A stretch of 64,000 nt of DNA from Vibrio furnissii CIP 102972 (lineage in GTDB: Bacteria; Pseudomonadota; Gammaproteobacteria; Enterobacterales; Vibrionaceae): positions 372,001 to 436,000 of the forward strand of contig NZ_ACZP01000013.1 of assembly GCF_000176175.1 (NCBI RefSeq), read 5' to 3'. How positions within the stretch are numbered: the first letter of the stretch is position 1; each line of letters begins with the position of its first letter. The translations under genes were made by a program, and so were the position numbers. Below the pieces are notes generated by a model. It saw only the letters and a program-made list of their open reading frames with translations. It did not search any database and was not told the DNA's origin. Of this stretch, positions 18,148-26,178 are shown piece after piece.

Positions 18148-19070
18148 TGGCGGCCTTTTCCTGTCACGGTCACGAACACATCTTCCAAACTGGGGCGTGC
18201 AATCGCCATTTCCGCATGCGCCAATTCGGGCACGGTTTGGCGCAGCCACGCAATCGGGTCTTGCACCTGACGATGGATCAACACACGCAGGCGAATGCCC
18301 AGTTGCGCGGCGGAGCGAACTTCCGGTTTGGTGAGTAACATTTCTTTGAGCTTGCGCAGATGAGGCGCTTTCACTTCTACCACCGTCACGCCCATCTGTT
18401 GCATCAGTTTTTCGGGTTCATCGTCGGCGCGAATCTCGCCCGCTTCCATGATCGCAAGTCGATGGCAGCGCTCGGCTTCGTCCATGTAATGCGTGGTGAC
18501 CAAAATGGTGGTGCCTTGCGAAGAGAGATCGAACAACTGTTCCCAAAATTCGCGCCGATTTTCCGGATCGACTGCGGAGGTGGGTTCATCCAAAAACAGC
18601 AATTCAGGACGGTGCATGGTGGCTGCCGCTAAGCCTAAACGCTGCTTTTGGCCGCCGCTCATGCCGCCCACGCGTTGTTTACGGCGTTCATCTAGCCCGT
18701 AGGTTTTCAGTTGTTCGTTGGTTCTGGCGCTGAGTGCTTTGCGGTTCATGCCAAAAATCTGGCCGATGAATTGCAGGTTCTCCTGAACGCTCAGGTCGTC
18801 ATAGAGCGAAAATTTTTGCGTCATGTAACCAATCTTCAGCCGCAATGCTTCCGATTGACGTGGAATGTCGAGCCCTAACACGTTGACGTGGCCTTCGGTG
18901 GGGCTCAACAACCCAGTGAGGACGCGAATGGTGGTGGATTTGCCACAGCCGTTTGGGCCAAGAAAACCGTAAATGCTGCCTTTGGGCACACGAAGATTAA
19001 TGCCTTCAATGGCGGTGAAATCACCGAATTTTTTCATCACGTCTTGAGCGTGAATGGCAAGATCGCTCAT
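18144..19070 (-). CDS. ABC exporter ATP-binding protein (YbhF-like half)
   Basis: A 308-residue ATPase with Walker A GPNGCGKST at residues 38-46, signature GGMSGGQKQRLGLA and Walker B LLFLDEPT. It is a single nucleotide-binding domain, unlike the double-domain YbhF. ATG 19070 is preceded by AGGAG at the right distance, so I prefer it to the GTG at 19076. The operon order HlyD-ATPase-permease predicts a tripartite-like exporter. The substrate is unknown; relatives export cationic drugs or ions. Confidence 0.88.
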   Translation of the reverse strand: MSDLAIHAQDVMKKFGDFTAIEGINLRVPKGSIYGFLGPNGCGKSTTIRVLTGLLSPTEGHVNVLGLDIPRQSEALRLKIGYMTQKFSLYDDLSVQENLQFIGQIFGMNRKALSARTNEQLKTYGLDERRKQRVGGMSGGQKQRLGLAAATMHRPELLFLDEPTSAVDPENRREFWEQLFDLSSQGTTILVTTHYMDEAERCHRLAIMEAGEIRADDEPEKLMQQMGVTVVEVKAPHLRKLKEMLLTKPEVRSAAQLGIRLRVLIHRQVQDPIAWLRQTVPELAHAEMAIARPSLEDVFVTVTGKGRQ

Positions 19071-19078
19071 ACCCACTC

Positions 19079-20023
19079 CTACGGTAAATCCACTTGGGCT
19101 GGAATGCCTGATGGCAACGATTGAGCCGACACGGGTAAATCGACTTCCGCAAGGTACATCAGGCGCGCGCGTTCGTTTTCGGTGAGGGCGTAATAGGGCG
19201 TAAACGAGGGTTCATTCGCGACCCAGCGTACGCTGCCTTGAAAGTCTTCGGCAACGCCATCGACATGCACGGTCACGGTTTTGCCGGCGGTCCATTGTGC
19301 GCGAAAACGCTCTGGAACGTACACGCGCGCGTAAGGCACGCTGTCGGCTTGCACCACGGCCACGATGCTGCCGACGGAAACCCGTTCGCCCAAGTTATAC
19401 GGCAAGTTGTCGAGAATGCCGTTGCGGGTGGCGACCACGGTCAGCTCACTCAACTTCTGTTGCTGCAACGTCACATTGGCTTCAGCTGCCGCAAGTTCAG
19501 CTTTGGCTTGTTCAATCTCTTCAACACGCGCACCTGCGGTGAGTTTGGCAAACTCCTCTTTGGCGGAATCGAGTTCAGCGCGTGCAGAATCACGCACCGA
19601 GACGGCGCTGTCTTTTTCCGACTGACTGATCAAGCGTTTGGAGACCAGTTCCGAGATGCGGCGAAAGTTCTTCTCTGCTTCGGTGAGTTGCGCTGTTGCT
19701 CGTGAGACGCGTGCTTGTGCCACAGCAATGTCTTCCGGGCGTTCACCATTGGTGAGTTTGGCCAGCGACGCGGCGGCTTTGGCTCGCTGCGCAATGGCTT
19801 GTGCGAGCATGGCTTGCTGCGTGGCGTCATCGAGTTGAACCAACACATCGCCTACTTGGACTTCGCTGCCTTCTTTGACGGGCAGTTGGCGAATGATTTC
19901 GTTACTGGTCGCTGAGAGCGTCACGCGGTCGCGTTCCAGCGTCCCCAACGCTTGATTGTCGTTGTCTGGGCTGCAACCGGAGAGCAGCAGAATGAAAAGC
20001 GACAGCGTTAAACCTCGTTTCAT
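19079..20023 (-). CDS. HlyD-family membrane-fusion lipoprotein (YbhG-like)
   Basis: A 314-residue periplasmic adaptor. It has a lipoprotein signal with LSGC (Cys17), an N-terminal biotinyl-lipoyl half (VKEGSEVQVGDVLVQLDD), a long Ala/Glu-rich coiled coil at about residues 70-185, and a C-terminal beta-barrel part (GERVSVGSIVAVVQAD). Such adaptors join the inner-membrane ABC exporter to the periplasm or an outer-membrane channel. ATG 20023 has AAGGAG upstream; the in-frame ATG at 20080 would bury the signal peptide. First gene of the operon. Confidence 0.87.
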   Translation of the reverse strand: MKRGLTLSLFILLLSGCSPDNDNQALGTLERDRVTLSATSNEIIRQLPVKEGSEVQVGDVLVQLDDATQQAMLAQAIAQRAKAAASLAKLTNGERPEDIAVAQARVSRATAQLTEAEKNFRRISELVSKRLISQSEKDSAVSVRDSARAELDSAKEEFAKLTAGARVEEIEQAKAELAAAEANVTLQQQKLSELTVVATRNGILDNLPYNLGERVSVGSIVAVVQADSVPYARVYVPERFRAQWTAGKTVTVHVDGVAEDFQGSVRWVANEPSFTPYYALTENERARLMYLAEVDLPVSAQSLPSGIPAQVDLP

Positions 20024-20250
20024 GATCTGCTCCTTAGAAAAATAGTTATGGGGCACAAAGTGCAAAGGGATTCGTTTCATCGTTACAACAAGTTTATGTT
20101 AGATAAGCCATTTGTCGCATTCATTATTGGCGAACTCTGTGAATTACCAAACCAGATTTATTCATCAAAAACGTGTTGTTGTGGAATAGCGAGACGTGGG
20201 AGCGAAGGATGAAGCGAAGAGAGGGAGCGGTTTCGGCGTAATAAAACGTG

Positions 20251-20275
20251 AAACGGCCCACCGAGTGAGCCGTTT
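20251..20275 (-). terminator. Hairpin after the SdaC-like gene
   Basis: AACGGC-rich stem (AAACGGC ... GCCGTTT, with an inner CA/TG pair and a CTCGG loop) lying just downstream of the minus-strand transporter stop. A run of pure T is lacking (CACGTTTTA follows), so termination strength is uncertain. Confidence 0.55.
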
Positions 20276-20285
20276 GAACAGAGGA

Positions 20286-21557
20286 TTAGCGCGTCAGGCT
20301 GAACACCAGCGCGGAGACGGCCAATACACCGACGAATAGCACAAAGTAAGTGCTCAACCGTTGCTTGTAGGGGTGCAGGGCTTTCACGCGGTACACCGCA
20401 ATCATCGGCATGATAAACAGAATCATCGCAATCACGGGGCCAGAGAGCGCCTCCATCATGCCAAGAATGCTTGGGTTCATGACGGCTGCAAACCAGATGG
20501 CGACAAACATAAACGCGATGCCCGCTTTATCGGCGGTACGAGCGGATAAGCGTGTGTGCTTGGTGATTAGACCATTGAGGCTTTCACGCGCACCCAAGAA
20601 ATGACCAAGGAATGAGGAGGTGATCGCCACAAACGCCACCAAAGGCCCCAAGGTGGCAATGAATGGATTGTGCGTCGCGTTCGCCAGATAAGACAACACC
20701 GATACGTTTTGCGCTTTGGCTTCAATCAACTGCTGTGGGGACAAGGCCAGCACGCATGAGAAGACAAACAGCAGCACGAATGCAATCAACATGATGCTGG
20801 TGCGTTTGAGAATCTGCTCTGATTTGCTTACTGCGTCTGTTTTGTAGTGACGACGTTGAATGTTGGCAAAACTGGAAATGGCCGCGGCATGGCTAAAGGA
20901 AAACACCACCACTGGCACCGCAAGCCACACGGTTTGTGTGAAATCACTCAGCGGTGGCAGTGCCAACGAGGGCATGGTCCAGTAAGGCACGAGGTAAAAC
21001 GACAGCGCCGCAAGAATGGCCGCCAGTGGATACACCATCGCCGCAAACGCGCGTAGCATGATCTTTTCGCCGCCCAGCATAATGGCGATCAGGCTAAACA
21101 CCAAAACGCCTGACAGCAGTTCGCGCGGTGGCGGACTCATCTGCGCTTGGTTGACTAGAAAACTATCCACGGTGTTGGTGAGTCCGACACCATAAATCAG
21201 CAAAATCGGAAAAATCGACAAGAAGTAGAGCAGGGAGATTAAACGACCCGCTTTGGCGCCAAAGTGTTCTTCTACAACGTCGGTAAAATCGGCATCGGCC
21301 CGCTCAGAAGAGAGAACGAAACGCGCCAGTCCGCGGTGTGCCAGAAAGGTCATAGGAAAAGCCAGCACGGCCATGAGCACCAACGGCCAAAAACCACCGA
21401 GACCAATGTTGATTGGAAGGAAAAGAATGCCGGCGCCTACTGCGGTTCCGAACAGGCTCAGTAGCCAGTGTGTGTCGTGTTTATTCCAGGAGGATGTCGT
21501 TTTAGAAACACTAAAATCCAAAACGTCTTGAGATTCTTTCACTGAATGGAAGTCCAT
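20286..21557 (-). CDS. HAAAP-family amino-acid:proton symporter, SdaC-like
   Basis: A 423-residue membrane protein with about eleven hydrophobic segments. The start of the transport domain, WLLSLFGTAVGAGILFLPINIGLGGFWPL, matches the SdaC/TdcC (hydroxy/aromatic amino acid permease) family. Length and overall pattern are closest to serine transporters such as SdaC (429 residues), but serine specificity is inferred. A serine deaminase gene is not adjacent. It is divergent from the DMT permease across a 348-bp gap. Confidence 0.85.
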   Translation of the reverse strand: MDFHSVKESQDVLDFSVSKTTSSWNKHDTHWLLSLFGTAVGAGILFLPINIGLGGFWPLVLMAVLAFPMTFLAHRGLARFVLSSERADADFTDVVEEHFGAKAGRLISLLYFLSIFPILLIYGVGLTNTVDSFLVNQAQMSPPPRELLSGVLVFSLIAIMLGGEKIMLRAFAAMVYPLAAILAALSFYLVPYWTMPSLALPPLSDFTQTVWLAVPVVVFSFSHAAAISSFANIQRRHYKTDAVSKSEQILKRTSIMLIAFVLLFVFSCVLALSPQQLIEAKAQNVSVLSYLANATHNPFIATLGPLVAFVAITSSFLGHFLGARESLNGLITKHTRLSARTADKAGIAFMFVAIWFAAVMNPSILGMMEALSGPVIAMILFIMPMIAVYRVKALHPYKQRLSTYFVLFVGVLAVSALVFSLTR

Positions 21558-21905
21558 ATAAGAATAATAATGTTGAGAATCCTACTCCTTTTAGTTGATG
21601 TGATCATATTGTGATTCTGGTCATATCCACTGGTGCAAAGGCGATGTGCTAATGTTTGAAACTATGAATTTTTCATAAAACCAGTATATAGTTCTGGTTT
21701 TTGGGGTTTAAACTAGAATTTAAATCTAAAAATTAACTATTTTTCAGATTGTCTGAGATGTTAACGCGTTGTGTCGTGAGAAGTTGATTGTTCTGTCGCC
21801 ACGCTTTTCTAACGTGCAGAAATAAAAGCAATTTTACCTATGGAGTTGTTGTGCAATTTGCCGCACAATCGTGGTCTGCCTCATTTACAATTATAACAAT
21901 TCACC
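21558..21905. other. Divergent intergenic region with two inverted repeats
   Basis: A 348-bp AT-rich gap between two divergent transporter genes. It holds a terminator-like hairpin AAAACCAG/CTGGTTTT followed by TTGGGG at 21677-21703, and the operator-like inverted repeat TTGTGC/GCACAA at 21849-21868, 37 bases before the DMT start. No ORF with a Shine-Dalgarno sequence is visible. Confidence 0.45.
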
Positions 21906-22766
21906 ATGTTTGCTAACCTGCGCGCCGAAATCATTCTCGTCTTGACCACACTGCTTGCCGCAGCCGGGTGGGTATTCTCTAAACAAGCCATTCAGGGGCT
22001 GCCTCCATTTGGCTTTATCGGGTTACGATTCGTGACCGCGTCACTTATTCTTTTGCCGTTCTGCCTGCCAGCGCTGCGCAGGGCGTCACTGGGCGATATT
22101 CTGCGTTCAATGGGGGTCGGCGTTTTTCTCGGCGGTTCGATCTTCTGTTGGATTTACGCCATCGCCATCAGTGACACACTCGGCGAAGGGGCCTTCATCA
22201 TGAGCTTGTCGATGCTGTTTGTGCCGCTGGTGGCTTGGCCACTGTTTGGCAATAAACCGAGCCGCGCGTTCTGGACATCCTTGCCTATCGCGATTGTGGG
22301 GCTATTTTTGTTGGCATGGAACGGTGAATGGCGTGTTGCCGCTAGTCAGTTGTGGTTTTTGCTTGCTGCAGTTGGTTTGGCGATGCATTTCAATTTCAAC
22401 AGTCAATATTCAGCCAAGCTGCCACCGATGTTGCTGACCACGTTGCAGCTGTTTACCACAGGTTGCTTGGGGTTGCTGCTCTCTTACGCGGTTGAAGATT
22501 GGCCGCAGGTGGTGAGCGGCGAAACCTGGAAATGGTTTGGCCTGAGCGTGCTGCTGGCGACCAGTTTGCGTTATCTGATGCAAACCGTCGGACAAAAGCA
22601 CGCGAACCCAACCAACGCCGCAATCTTGATGCTGCTTGAACCGGTGTGGACGATGTTGCTCAGCGTTTGGATTTACAGTGAATCCATGCCGCTGAACAAA
22701 ATCGTGGGTTGTGTACTGCTGCTGAGCTCGCTGTTGCTGTATCGCATCAGCAACTTGCGACGCTAA
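21906..22766 (+). CDS. DMT-superfamily (EamA) permease
   Basis: A 286-residue inner-membrane protein with ten predicted hydrophobic segments in two EamA repeats; the second half contains NPTNAAILMLLEPVWTMLLS, the EamA-typical PxxAaillxlEPv segment. The family exports or imports metabolites such as amino acids; the substrate here is unknown. The upstream inverted repeat at 21849-21868 could be an operator. Confidence 0.85.
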   Translation: MFANLRAEIILVLTTLLAAAGWVFSKQAIQGLPPFGFIGLRFVTASLILLPFCLPALRRASLGDILRSMGVGVFLGGSIFCWIYAIAISDTLGEGAFIMSLSMLFVPLVAWPLFGNKPSRAFWTSLPIAIVGLFLLAWNGEWRVAASQLWFLLAAVGLAMHFNFNSQYSAKLPPMLLTTLQLFTTGCLGLLLSYAVEDWPQVVSGETWKWFGLSVLLATSLRYLMQTVGQKHANPTNAAILMLLEPVWTMLLSVWIYSESMPLNKIVGCVLLLSSLLLYRISNLRR

Positions 22767-22820
22767 TGGCTGAAAGGTATTGCCCATAACGGTATGACGC
22801 CGCTGTCACATCCGATGGGC

Positions 22821-23954
22821 TTATGATCCCCACACTTGATGTTCAATTTCTTTGAGGAAGCGAATCTTCGCCCATTGTTCCTCGGCGGTCAGTTTGTTGC
22901 CCTCTTCAGTCGAGGCAAATCCACATTGCGGGCTGATGCACAGGTTCTCCAGCGGCACGTAGCGTGTGGCTTCGTGAATGCGAGCTTTGATCTGCTCGGC
23001 CTGTTCTAATTCAGGAAACTTCGAGGTGATTAAGCCAAGGACAATCTGGCTGTTGGTGTTTGACCAATGGCGCAGCGGGGCGAAATCGCCTGAACGTTCA
23101 GAGTCGTATTCCAAAAAGAAACCATCATAGTGCGTGGCGAACAGGGCTTCGGCGACCGGTTCATAGCCACCGGAAAATAGCCAAGAGGAGGCATGGTTTC
23201 CGCGGCAAATGTGCGTCGTTACAATCAGATCGTTTGGTTTATCGCGCAGGGCATCATTAATGATGCGCGTGCAGATCTGCGCTATCTCATCGGGATTGAT
23301 GCCTTTTGCTTCTAGGCTCTTGCGCTTGTCGGCATCAATCAGAAATGCCCAGTTGGTGTCGTCGAACTGTAAGTAACGGCAGCCATGCGTGTAGAACGCT
23401 TGAATCGCGTCACGGTAGGTTTGTGCGAGGTCTTGATAAAACAATGCCAGATCAGCGTAGATGTCATGAATGCGTGACGACCCATCGTTGGCCAGAATCT
23501 CTTGGCGCAAAATCATGGTTGGGCTTGGAATTGTCGCTTTGGCCAAGTTGCCTTCATCGTCACCAACGGCTTTGAGCAGAAAGTCGAAATGTGCGAGAAA
23601 GGGATGCTCAGGATTGAACGCGATTCGTGAGGTCGCGCGAATGTTATAAGCGGGCGCGGCTTTGCCATGAAAGGTTTGGTTGTAACCAGCATCAGGCGTG
23701 TAGCCTTCAATCCCATGCAAGTTTTCTAGAAAATCGATGTGCCAGAAACCTCGGCGGAACTCGCCATCGGTGATCGCCTGAATGCCCGCCGCTTTTTGTT
23801 GTTCAACCAGGTCTAGAATTGCTCGATCTTCAATTTGGGTGAGTTGTGTGCGGTCGATCATCCCTTGAGCGAAATCACGGCGTGCCTGATGGAGAAAAGC
23901 CGGACGCAGATAACTGCCGACGGTGTCAGTGCGAAAAGGGGGACGTGAAGCCAT
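22821..23954 (-). CDS. MetE C-terminal-like methyltransferase (YxjG/YxjH type)
   Basis: A 377-residue homologue of only the catalytic C-terminal domain of cobalamin-independent methionine synthase. The zinc ligands are all present: H248 and C250 in THICRG, E282 in FFLEYD, and C344 in SPQCGF. Proteins of this size (about half of MetE) use an alternative methyl donor, not folate, in several bacteria; which one applies here is unknown. ATG 23954 has GAGG upstream, and a perfect MetJ box lies 52 bases further up, consistent with repression by methionine/SAM. Confidence 0.88.
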   Translation of the reverse strand: MASRPPFRTDTVGSYLRPAFLHQARRDFAQGMIDRTQLTQIEDRAILDLVEQQKAAGIQAITDGEFRRGFWHIDFLENLHGIEGYTPDAGYNQTFHGKAAPAYNIRATSRIAFNPEHPFLAHFDFLLKAVGDDEGNLAKATIPSPTMILRQEILANDGSSRIHDIYADLALFYQDLAQTYRDAIQAFYTHGCRYLQFDDTNWAFLIDADKRKSLEAKGINPDEIAQICTRIINDALRDKPNDLIVTTHICRGNHASSWLFSGGYEPVAEALFATHYDGFFLEYDSERSGDFAPLRHWSNTNSQIVLGLITSKFPELEQAEQIKARIHEATRYVPLENLCISPQCGFASTEEGNKLTAEEQWAKIRFLKEIEHQVWGS

Positions 23955-23997
23955 GATGGTTACCTCTAGTGTGTCGTATCAATGAGACTAGATTAAT

Positions 23998-24013
23998 GGA
24001 TGGCTAGACGTCT
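23998..24013. promoter_or_regulatory. MetJ operator (tandem met boxes)
   Basis: AGACGTCT at 24006-24013 is a perfect 8-bp met box, preceded directly by GGATGGCT, which matches five of eight positions. MetJ binds tandem 8-mers. The position 44-59 bases upstream of the MetE-like gene fits promoter repression by MetJ-SAM. Confidence 0.65.
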
Positions 24014-24366
24014 TGTTAATCCGTTTTTGTTCATGCACACCATGAAATAAATTCACCTTGCAGCACGAAGGGGATGCATATTTGGAAAATGGTGTTGTGT
24101 TTCTAAAGAGATGAATGTCATGCCATTCAATGACGAAGTCTGAAATTGGCGGTGGAACTCGTTGGGGAAAATAAAAGAAATGTTGGTGAGGTATGTACCT
24201 TCATTTCGAGCTCTCATACACCCTTTGGGCTGCTGTCTGATATGACGGAATCAGAGCGATGTGAGGAGCCAGAGTGGCGTGAGTTCGAAATGAAGGAGGG
24301 TGATTTGAACTGGTAATGATGTGAGGTTTCGGTATTACCAGTTCTCGAGTGCCTAACGGCGTTTAA
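24014..24366. other. Non-coding stretch with two long inverted repeats
   Basis: No convincing gene. From 24198 to 24344 there are two strong inverted repeats in a row: CCTTCATTTCGA (24198-24209) with TCGAAATGAAGG (24285-24296), and GAACTGGTAAT (24307-24317) with ATTACCAGTTC (24334-24344). The nonamer GATGTGAGG occurs twice, 60 bases apart. Together they suggest a transcribed structured element of about 150 nt, of unknown role. Confidence 0.4.
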
Positions 24367-24447
24367 CTATGATTTTTTCTCTGCTTTGGTGTCTTTCCAG
24401 TACTGGATGCGAACACGATGCAGCTGAGCACGTCTCATTTTTTTCAT
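24367..24447 (-). CDS. Putative 26-residue basic small protein
   Basis: A very short ORF with a near-ideal translation start: AAAGGAG seven bases before ATG 24447. The peptide is strongly basic (MKKMRRAQLHR at the start, KAEKKS at the end) with one central QYW, and has no hydrophobic segment. It sits alone in a long gene-poor region, so it is either an independent microprotein or a leader peptide. I do not recognise a family. The start signal makes translation plausible; conservation would need checking. Confidence 0.5.
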   Translation of the reverse strand: MKKMRRAQLHRVRIQYWKDTKAEKKS

Positions 24448-24931
24448 AGTAATCTCCTTTATAAGTAACGCTCTTTTTGAGCTTATTGTTTAAGGTTTAC
24501 TGATTTGCCCCCGTTTCTTTTTTCTGGGAGCGGCTTACATGTTATGGAATATCCATAACGGCTTGAGTGAGTTTATTTTGACTCACCAAATTTTGTTTCG
24601 ATGACGTTTGTCTTCATTCGGGTTTACGTTACCCATGTCGTATGACAGAAAAATGTCAATCAAGTTCCGTGCCTACTTGTCACCGAATATTCATATTCTT
24701 ACACCAAAGTGCGTACAAAAAGCAAGAAGTTGTTTCATGGCGGGTAGTTACGCCTAACATGCTTGCTACCGATTGTTAACGTTCACTTCAGTGAAAGCGC
24801 GTTCTCGCGTCTATATCACCGTTCGCCGCGCAAAAAAGGGCACAGAATTGCCGCTTGCTGTTCACCAATACGGTGCAGTGACACGCGAGGTCACGACGAC
24901 GAACGTTGACGTGTGATAATCGTTTTCGCGT
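24448..24931. other. Non-coding stretch with palindromes
   Basis: No gene supported. It contains the perfect hairpin GTTATGGA-ATA-TCCATAAC at 24541-24559 and the short palindrome TTCACTTCAGTGAA near 24784-24797. A 21-codon ORF starting at 24539 overlaps the first hairpin and is not credible on its own. Confidence 0.35.
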
Positions 24932-25072
24932 TTATAGCTCGAACAAATCATCGAATTTACGTTGCTCTAGAATATCCTCGATACGTTTTCGAGTTTGATG
25001 TTCCGTGAGCGTTTTTTTATCTTCCGGAAGTATCACTTTATCTTCCGCTTTCTTTTTTTCTTTCTTCGGCAT
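24932..25072 (-). CDS. Putative 46-residue charged small protein
   Basis: A short ORF, lysine-rich at the start (MPKKEKKKAEDK) and with a predicted C-terminal helix TRKRIEDILEQRKFDDLFEL. The RKRIEDILEQ segment resembles small conserved gammaproteobacterial proteins of the PA3496 type, but I hold this only as a weak likeness. The Shine-Dalgarno sequence is poor (ACAGAAATT before ATG 25072). It lies about 460 bases downstream of the cold-shock gene on the same strand. Confidence 0.45.
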   Translation of the reverse strand: MPKKEKKKAEDKVILPEDKKTLTEHQTRKRIEDILEQRKFDDLFEL

Positions 25073-25531
25073 AAGTTAATTTCTGTCTTGTTGAATAAAT
25101 CGATTCTAGACGGTTAAATTCTAAAGGACAGAAAACTCGCCTAATTTGTGACCTTTGTTCGACAAGTATTTTTCAATTCTGATCGCCAACAAAAATCAAC
25201 ATTCTATTTTTATGTCCGGTCTTTAGAGTTTTTCAGACACGACAAAGTTCCGCGACAATTGTTTAATTGAAGACTTTCAATTGAATTGAATGTTTTCAAA
25301 GTTCCACGAAATATTATTTTATCGAGATGACATTCAGATGAATCAATCACCAGATCGCTTGTTCGCTCTTCGAACCTAAAAAAGGCAAGACGACAAGTGG
25401 GCTTTGGAATGTACGATCGAATAAAACGGGGTTAGAACGGAATTATCGTTGGACAGGTAGAGCCGGGGAAGGTGTAAACGTGAATCGCGTTTGGGTAGAT
25501 AGCGTGGCGACAGGCGCCACGCTACTGGCAC
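25073..25531. other. AT-rich non-coding stretch downstream of the cold-shock gene
   Basis: No gene supported. The end nearest the cold-shock gene has a perfect 9-bp hairpin AGCGTGGCG-acagg-CGCCACGCT at 25501-25523 that could mark the 3' end of its mRNA, although no T-run follows. Confidence 0.4.
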
Positions 25532-25744
25532 TTATAGTGCTACTACGTTTGCCGCTTGAGGGCCTTTTTTGCCCTGTTCAACGTCAAAGCTTACACGCTG
25601 GCCTTCAGCCAGAGTTTTGAAACCTTCAGAAACGATAGAAGCGAAGTGTACGAATACATCATTGCCACCGTTGTCTTGAGTGATGAAACCGAAACCTTTA
25701 GTTTCGTTGAACCATTTTACAGAACCAGTCATTTTGTTAGACAT
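25532..25744 (-). CDS. Cold-shock protein (CspA family)
   Basis: A 70-residue single cold-shock domain that binds single-stranded RNA/DNA and melts mRNA structure at low temperature. The RNP1 motif KGFGFI and RNP2 motif VFVHF are both present in the expected order after SVKWFNETK. The start ATG 25744 is preceded by GAGG. A long gap upstream leaves room for the extended 5' leader typical of cspA genes. Which paralogue this is cannot be decided from sequence alone. Confidence 0.93.
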   Translation of the reverse strand: MSNKMTGSVKWFNETKGFGFITQDNGGNDVFVHFASIVSEGFKTLAEGQRVSFDVEQGKKGPQAANVVAL

Positions 25745-26121
25745 AGATACCTCTATATATATTTTAAATTGTTACAAAGTTTATATGCGCTGATAACAAA
25801 AGCTATTAAATGGACTATCTATTGGAGCTGTCGCAGGAGCTATACGAAGGGTATCGAAAGATGACTGAGAGAACTTTAAATGTATCACTAATAGCTCAGT
25901 GGTAAGAGCTGAGCGCTACTATACAGGTTAAACGCATAATGAACAGCATTATTTTCAATCGTTAGGTAAATATTTGTTACTCGGATGTAAGGGTGGGCTT
26001 TAAAAGCAGATAAAACGCCGATAAAACCAGTGCAATCTCAAGGTTCAACAGATGCAACAGTGAAGCAAAAGGGCGCCAATGTTGTAGCGGCATCATTCTG
26101 CGTGCCCTTGCGATTCGAAAC
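25745..26121. other. Upstream region of the cold-shock gene, with a tRNA-like scrap
   Basis: No gene is supported. The AT-rich stretch next to the csp start is probably promoter plus long leader. At about 25884-25914 the sequence TAATAGCTCAGTGGTAAGAGC looks like the D-arm region of a tRNA, but no anticodon arm, T-arm or acceptor closure follows. Confidence 0.35.
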
Positions 26122-26144
26122 AAAAAGCGCCGTCTGGACGGCGC
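26122..26144 (-). terminator. Intrinsic terminator for the 26179-26511 gene
   Basis: On the minus strand: GCGCCGT-CCAG-ACGGCGC followed by TTTTTG. It is a strong seven-pair GC stem with a T-run, 35 bases after the stop codon. Confidence 0.8.
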
Positions 26145-26178
26145 GGATGTTGGCATGTTGGGATGATGGGACGGTTAG

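Noticed and set aside
24539..24604. 21-codon ORF with GGAG upstream
   Set aside because: It is built on a perfect hairpin (24541-24559) and has no protein-like character; the hairpin is the better explanation.
25884..25960. Intact tRNA gene
   Set aside because: Only a D-arm-like segment is present; no anticodon stem, T-arm (GGTTCRA) or acceptor pairing could be found.
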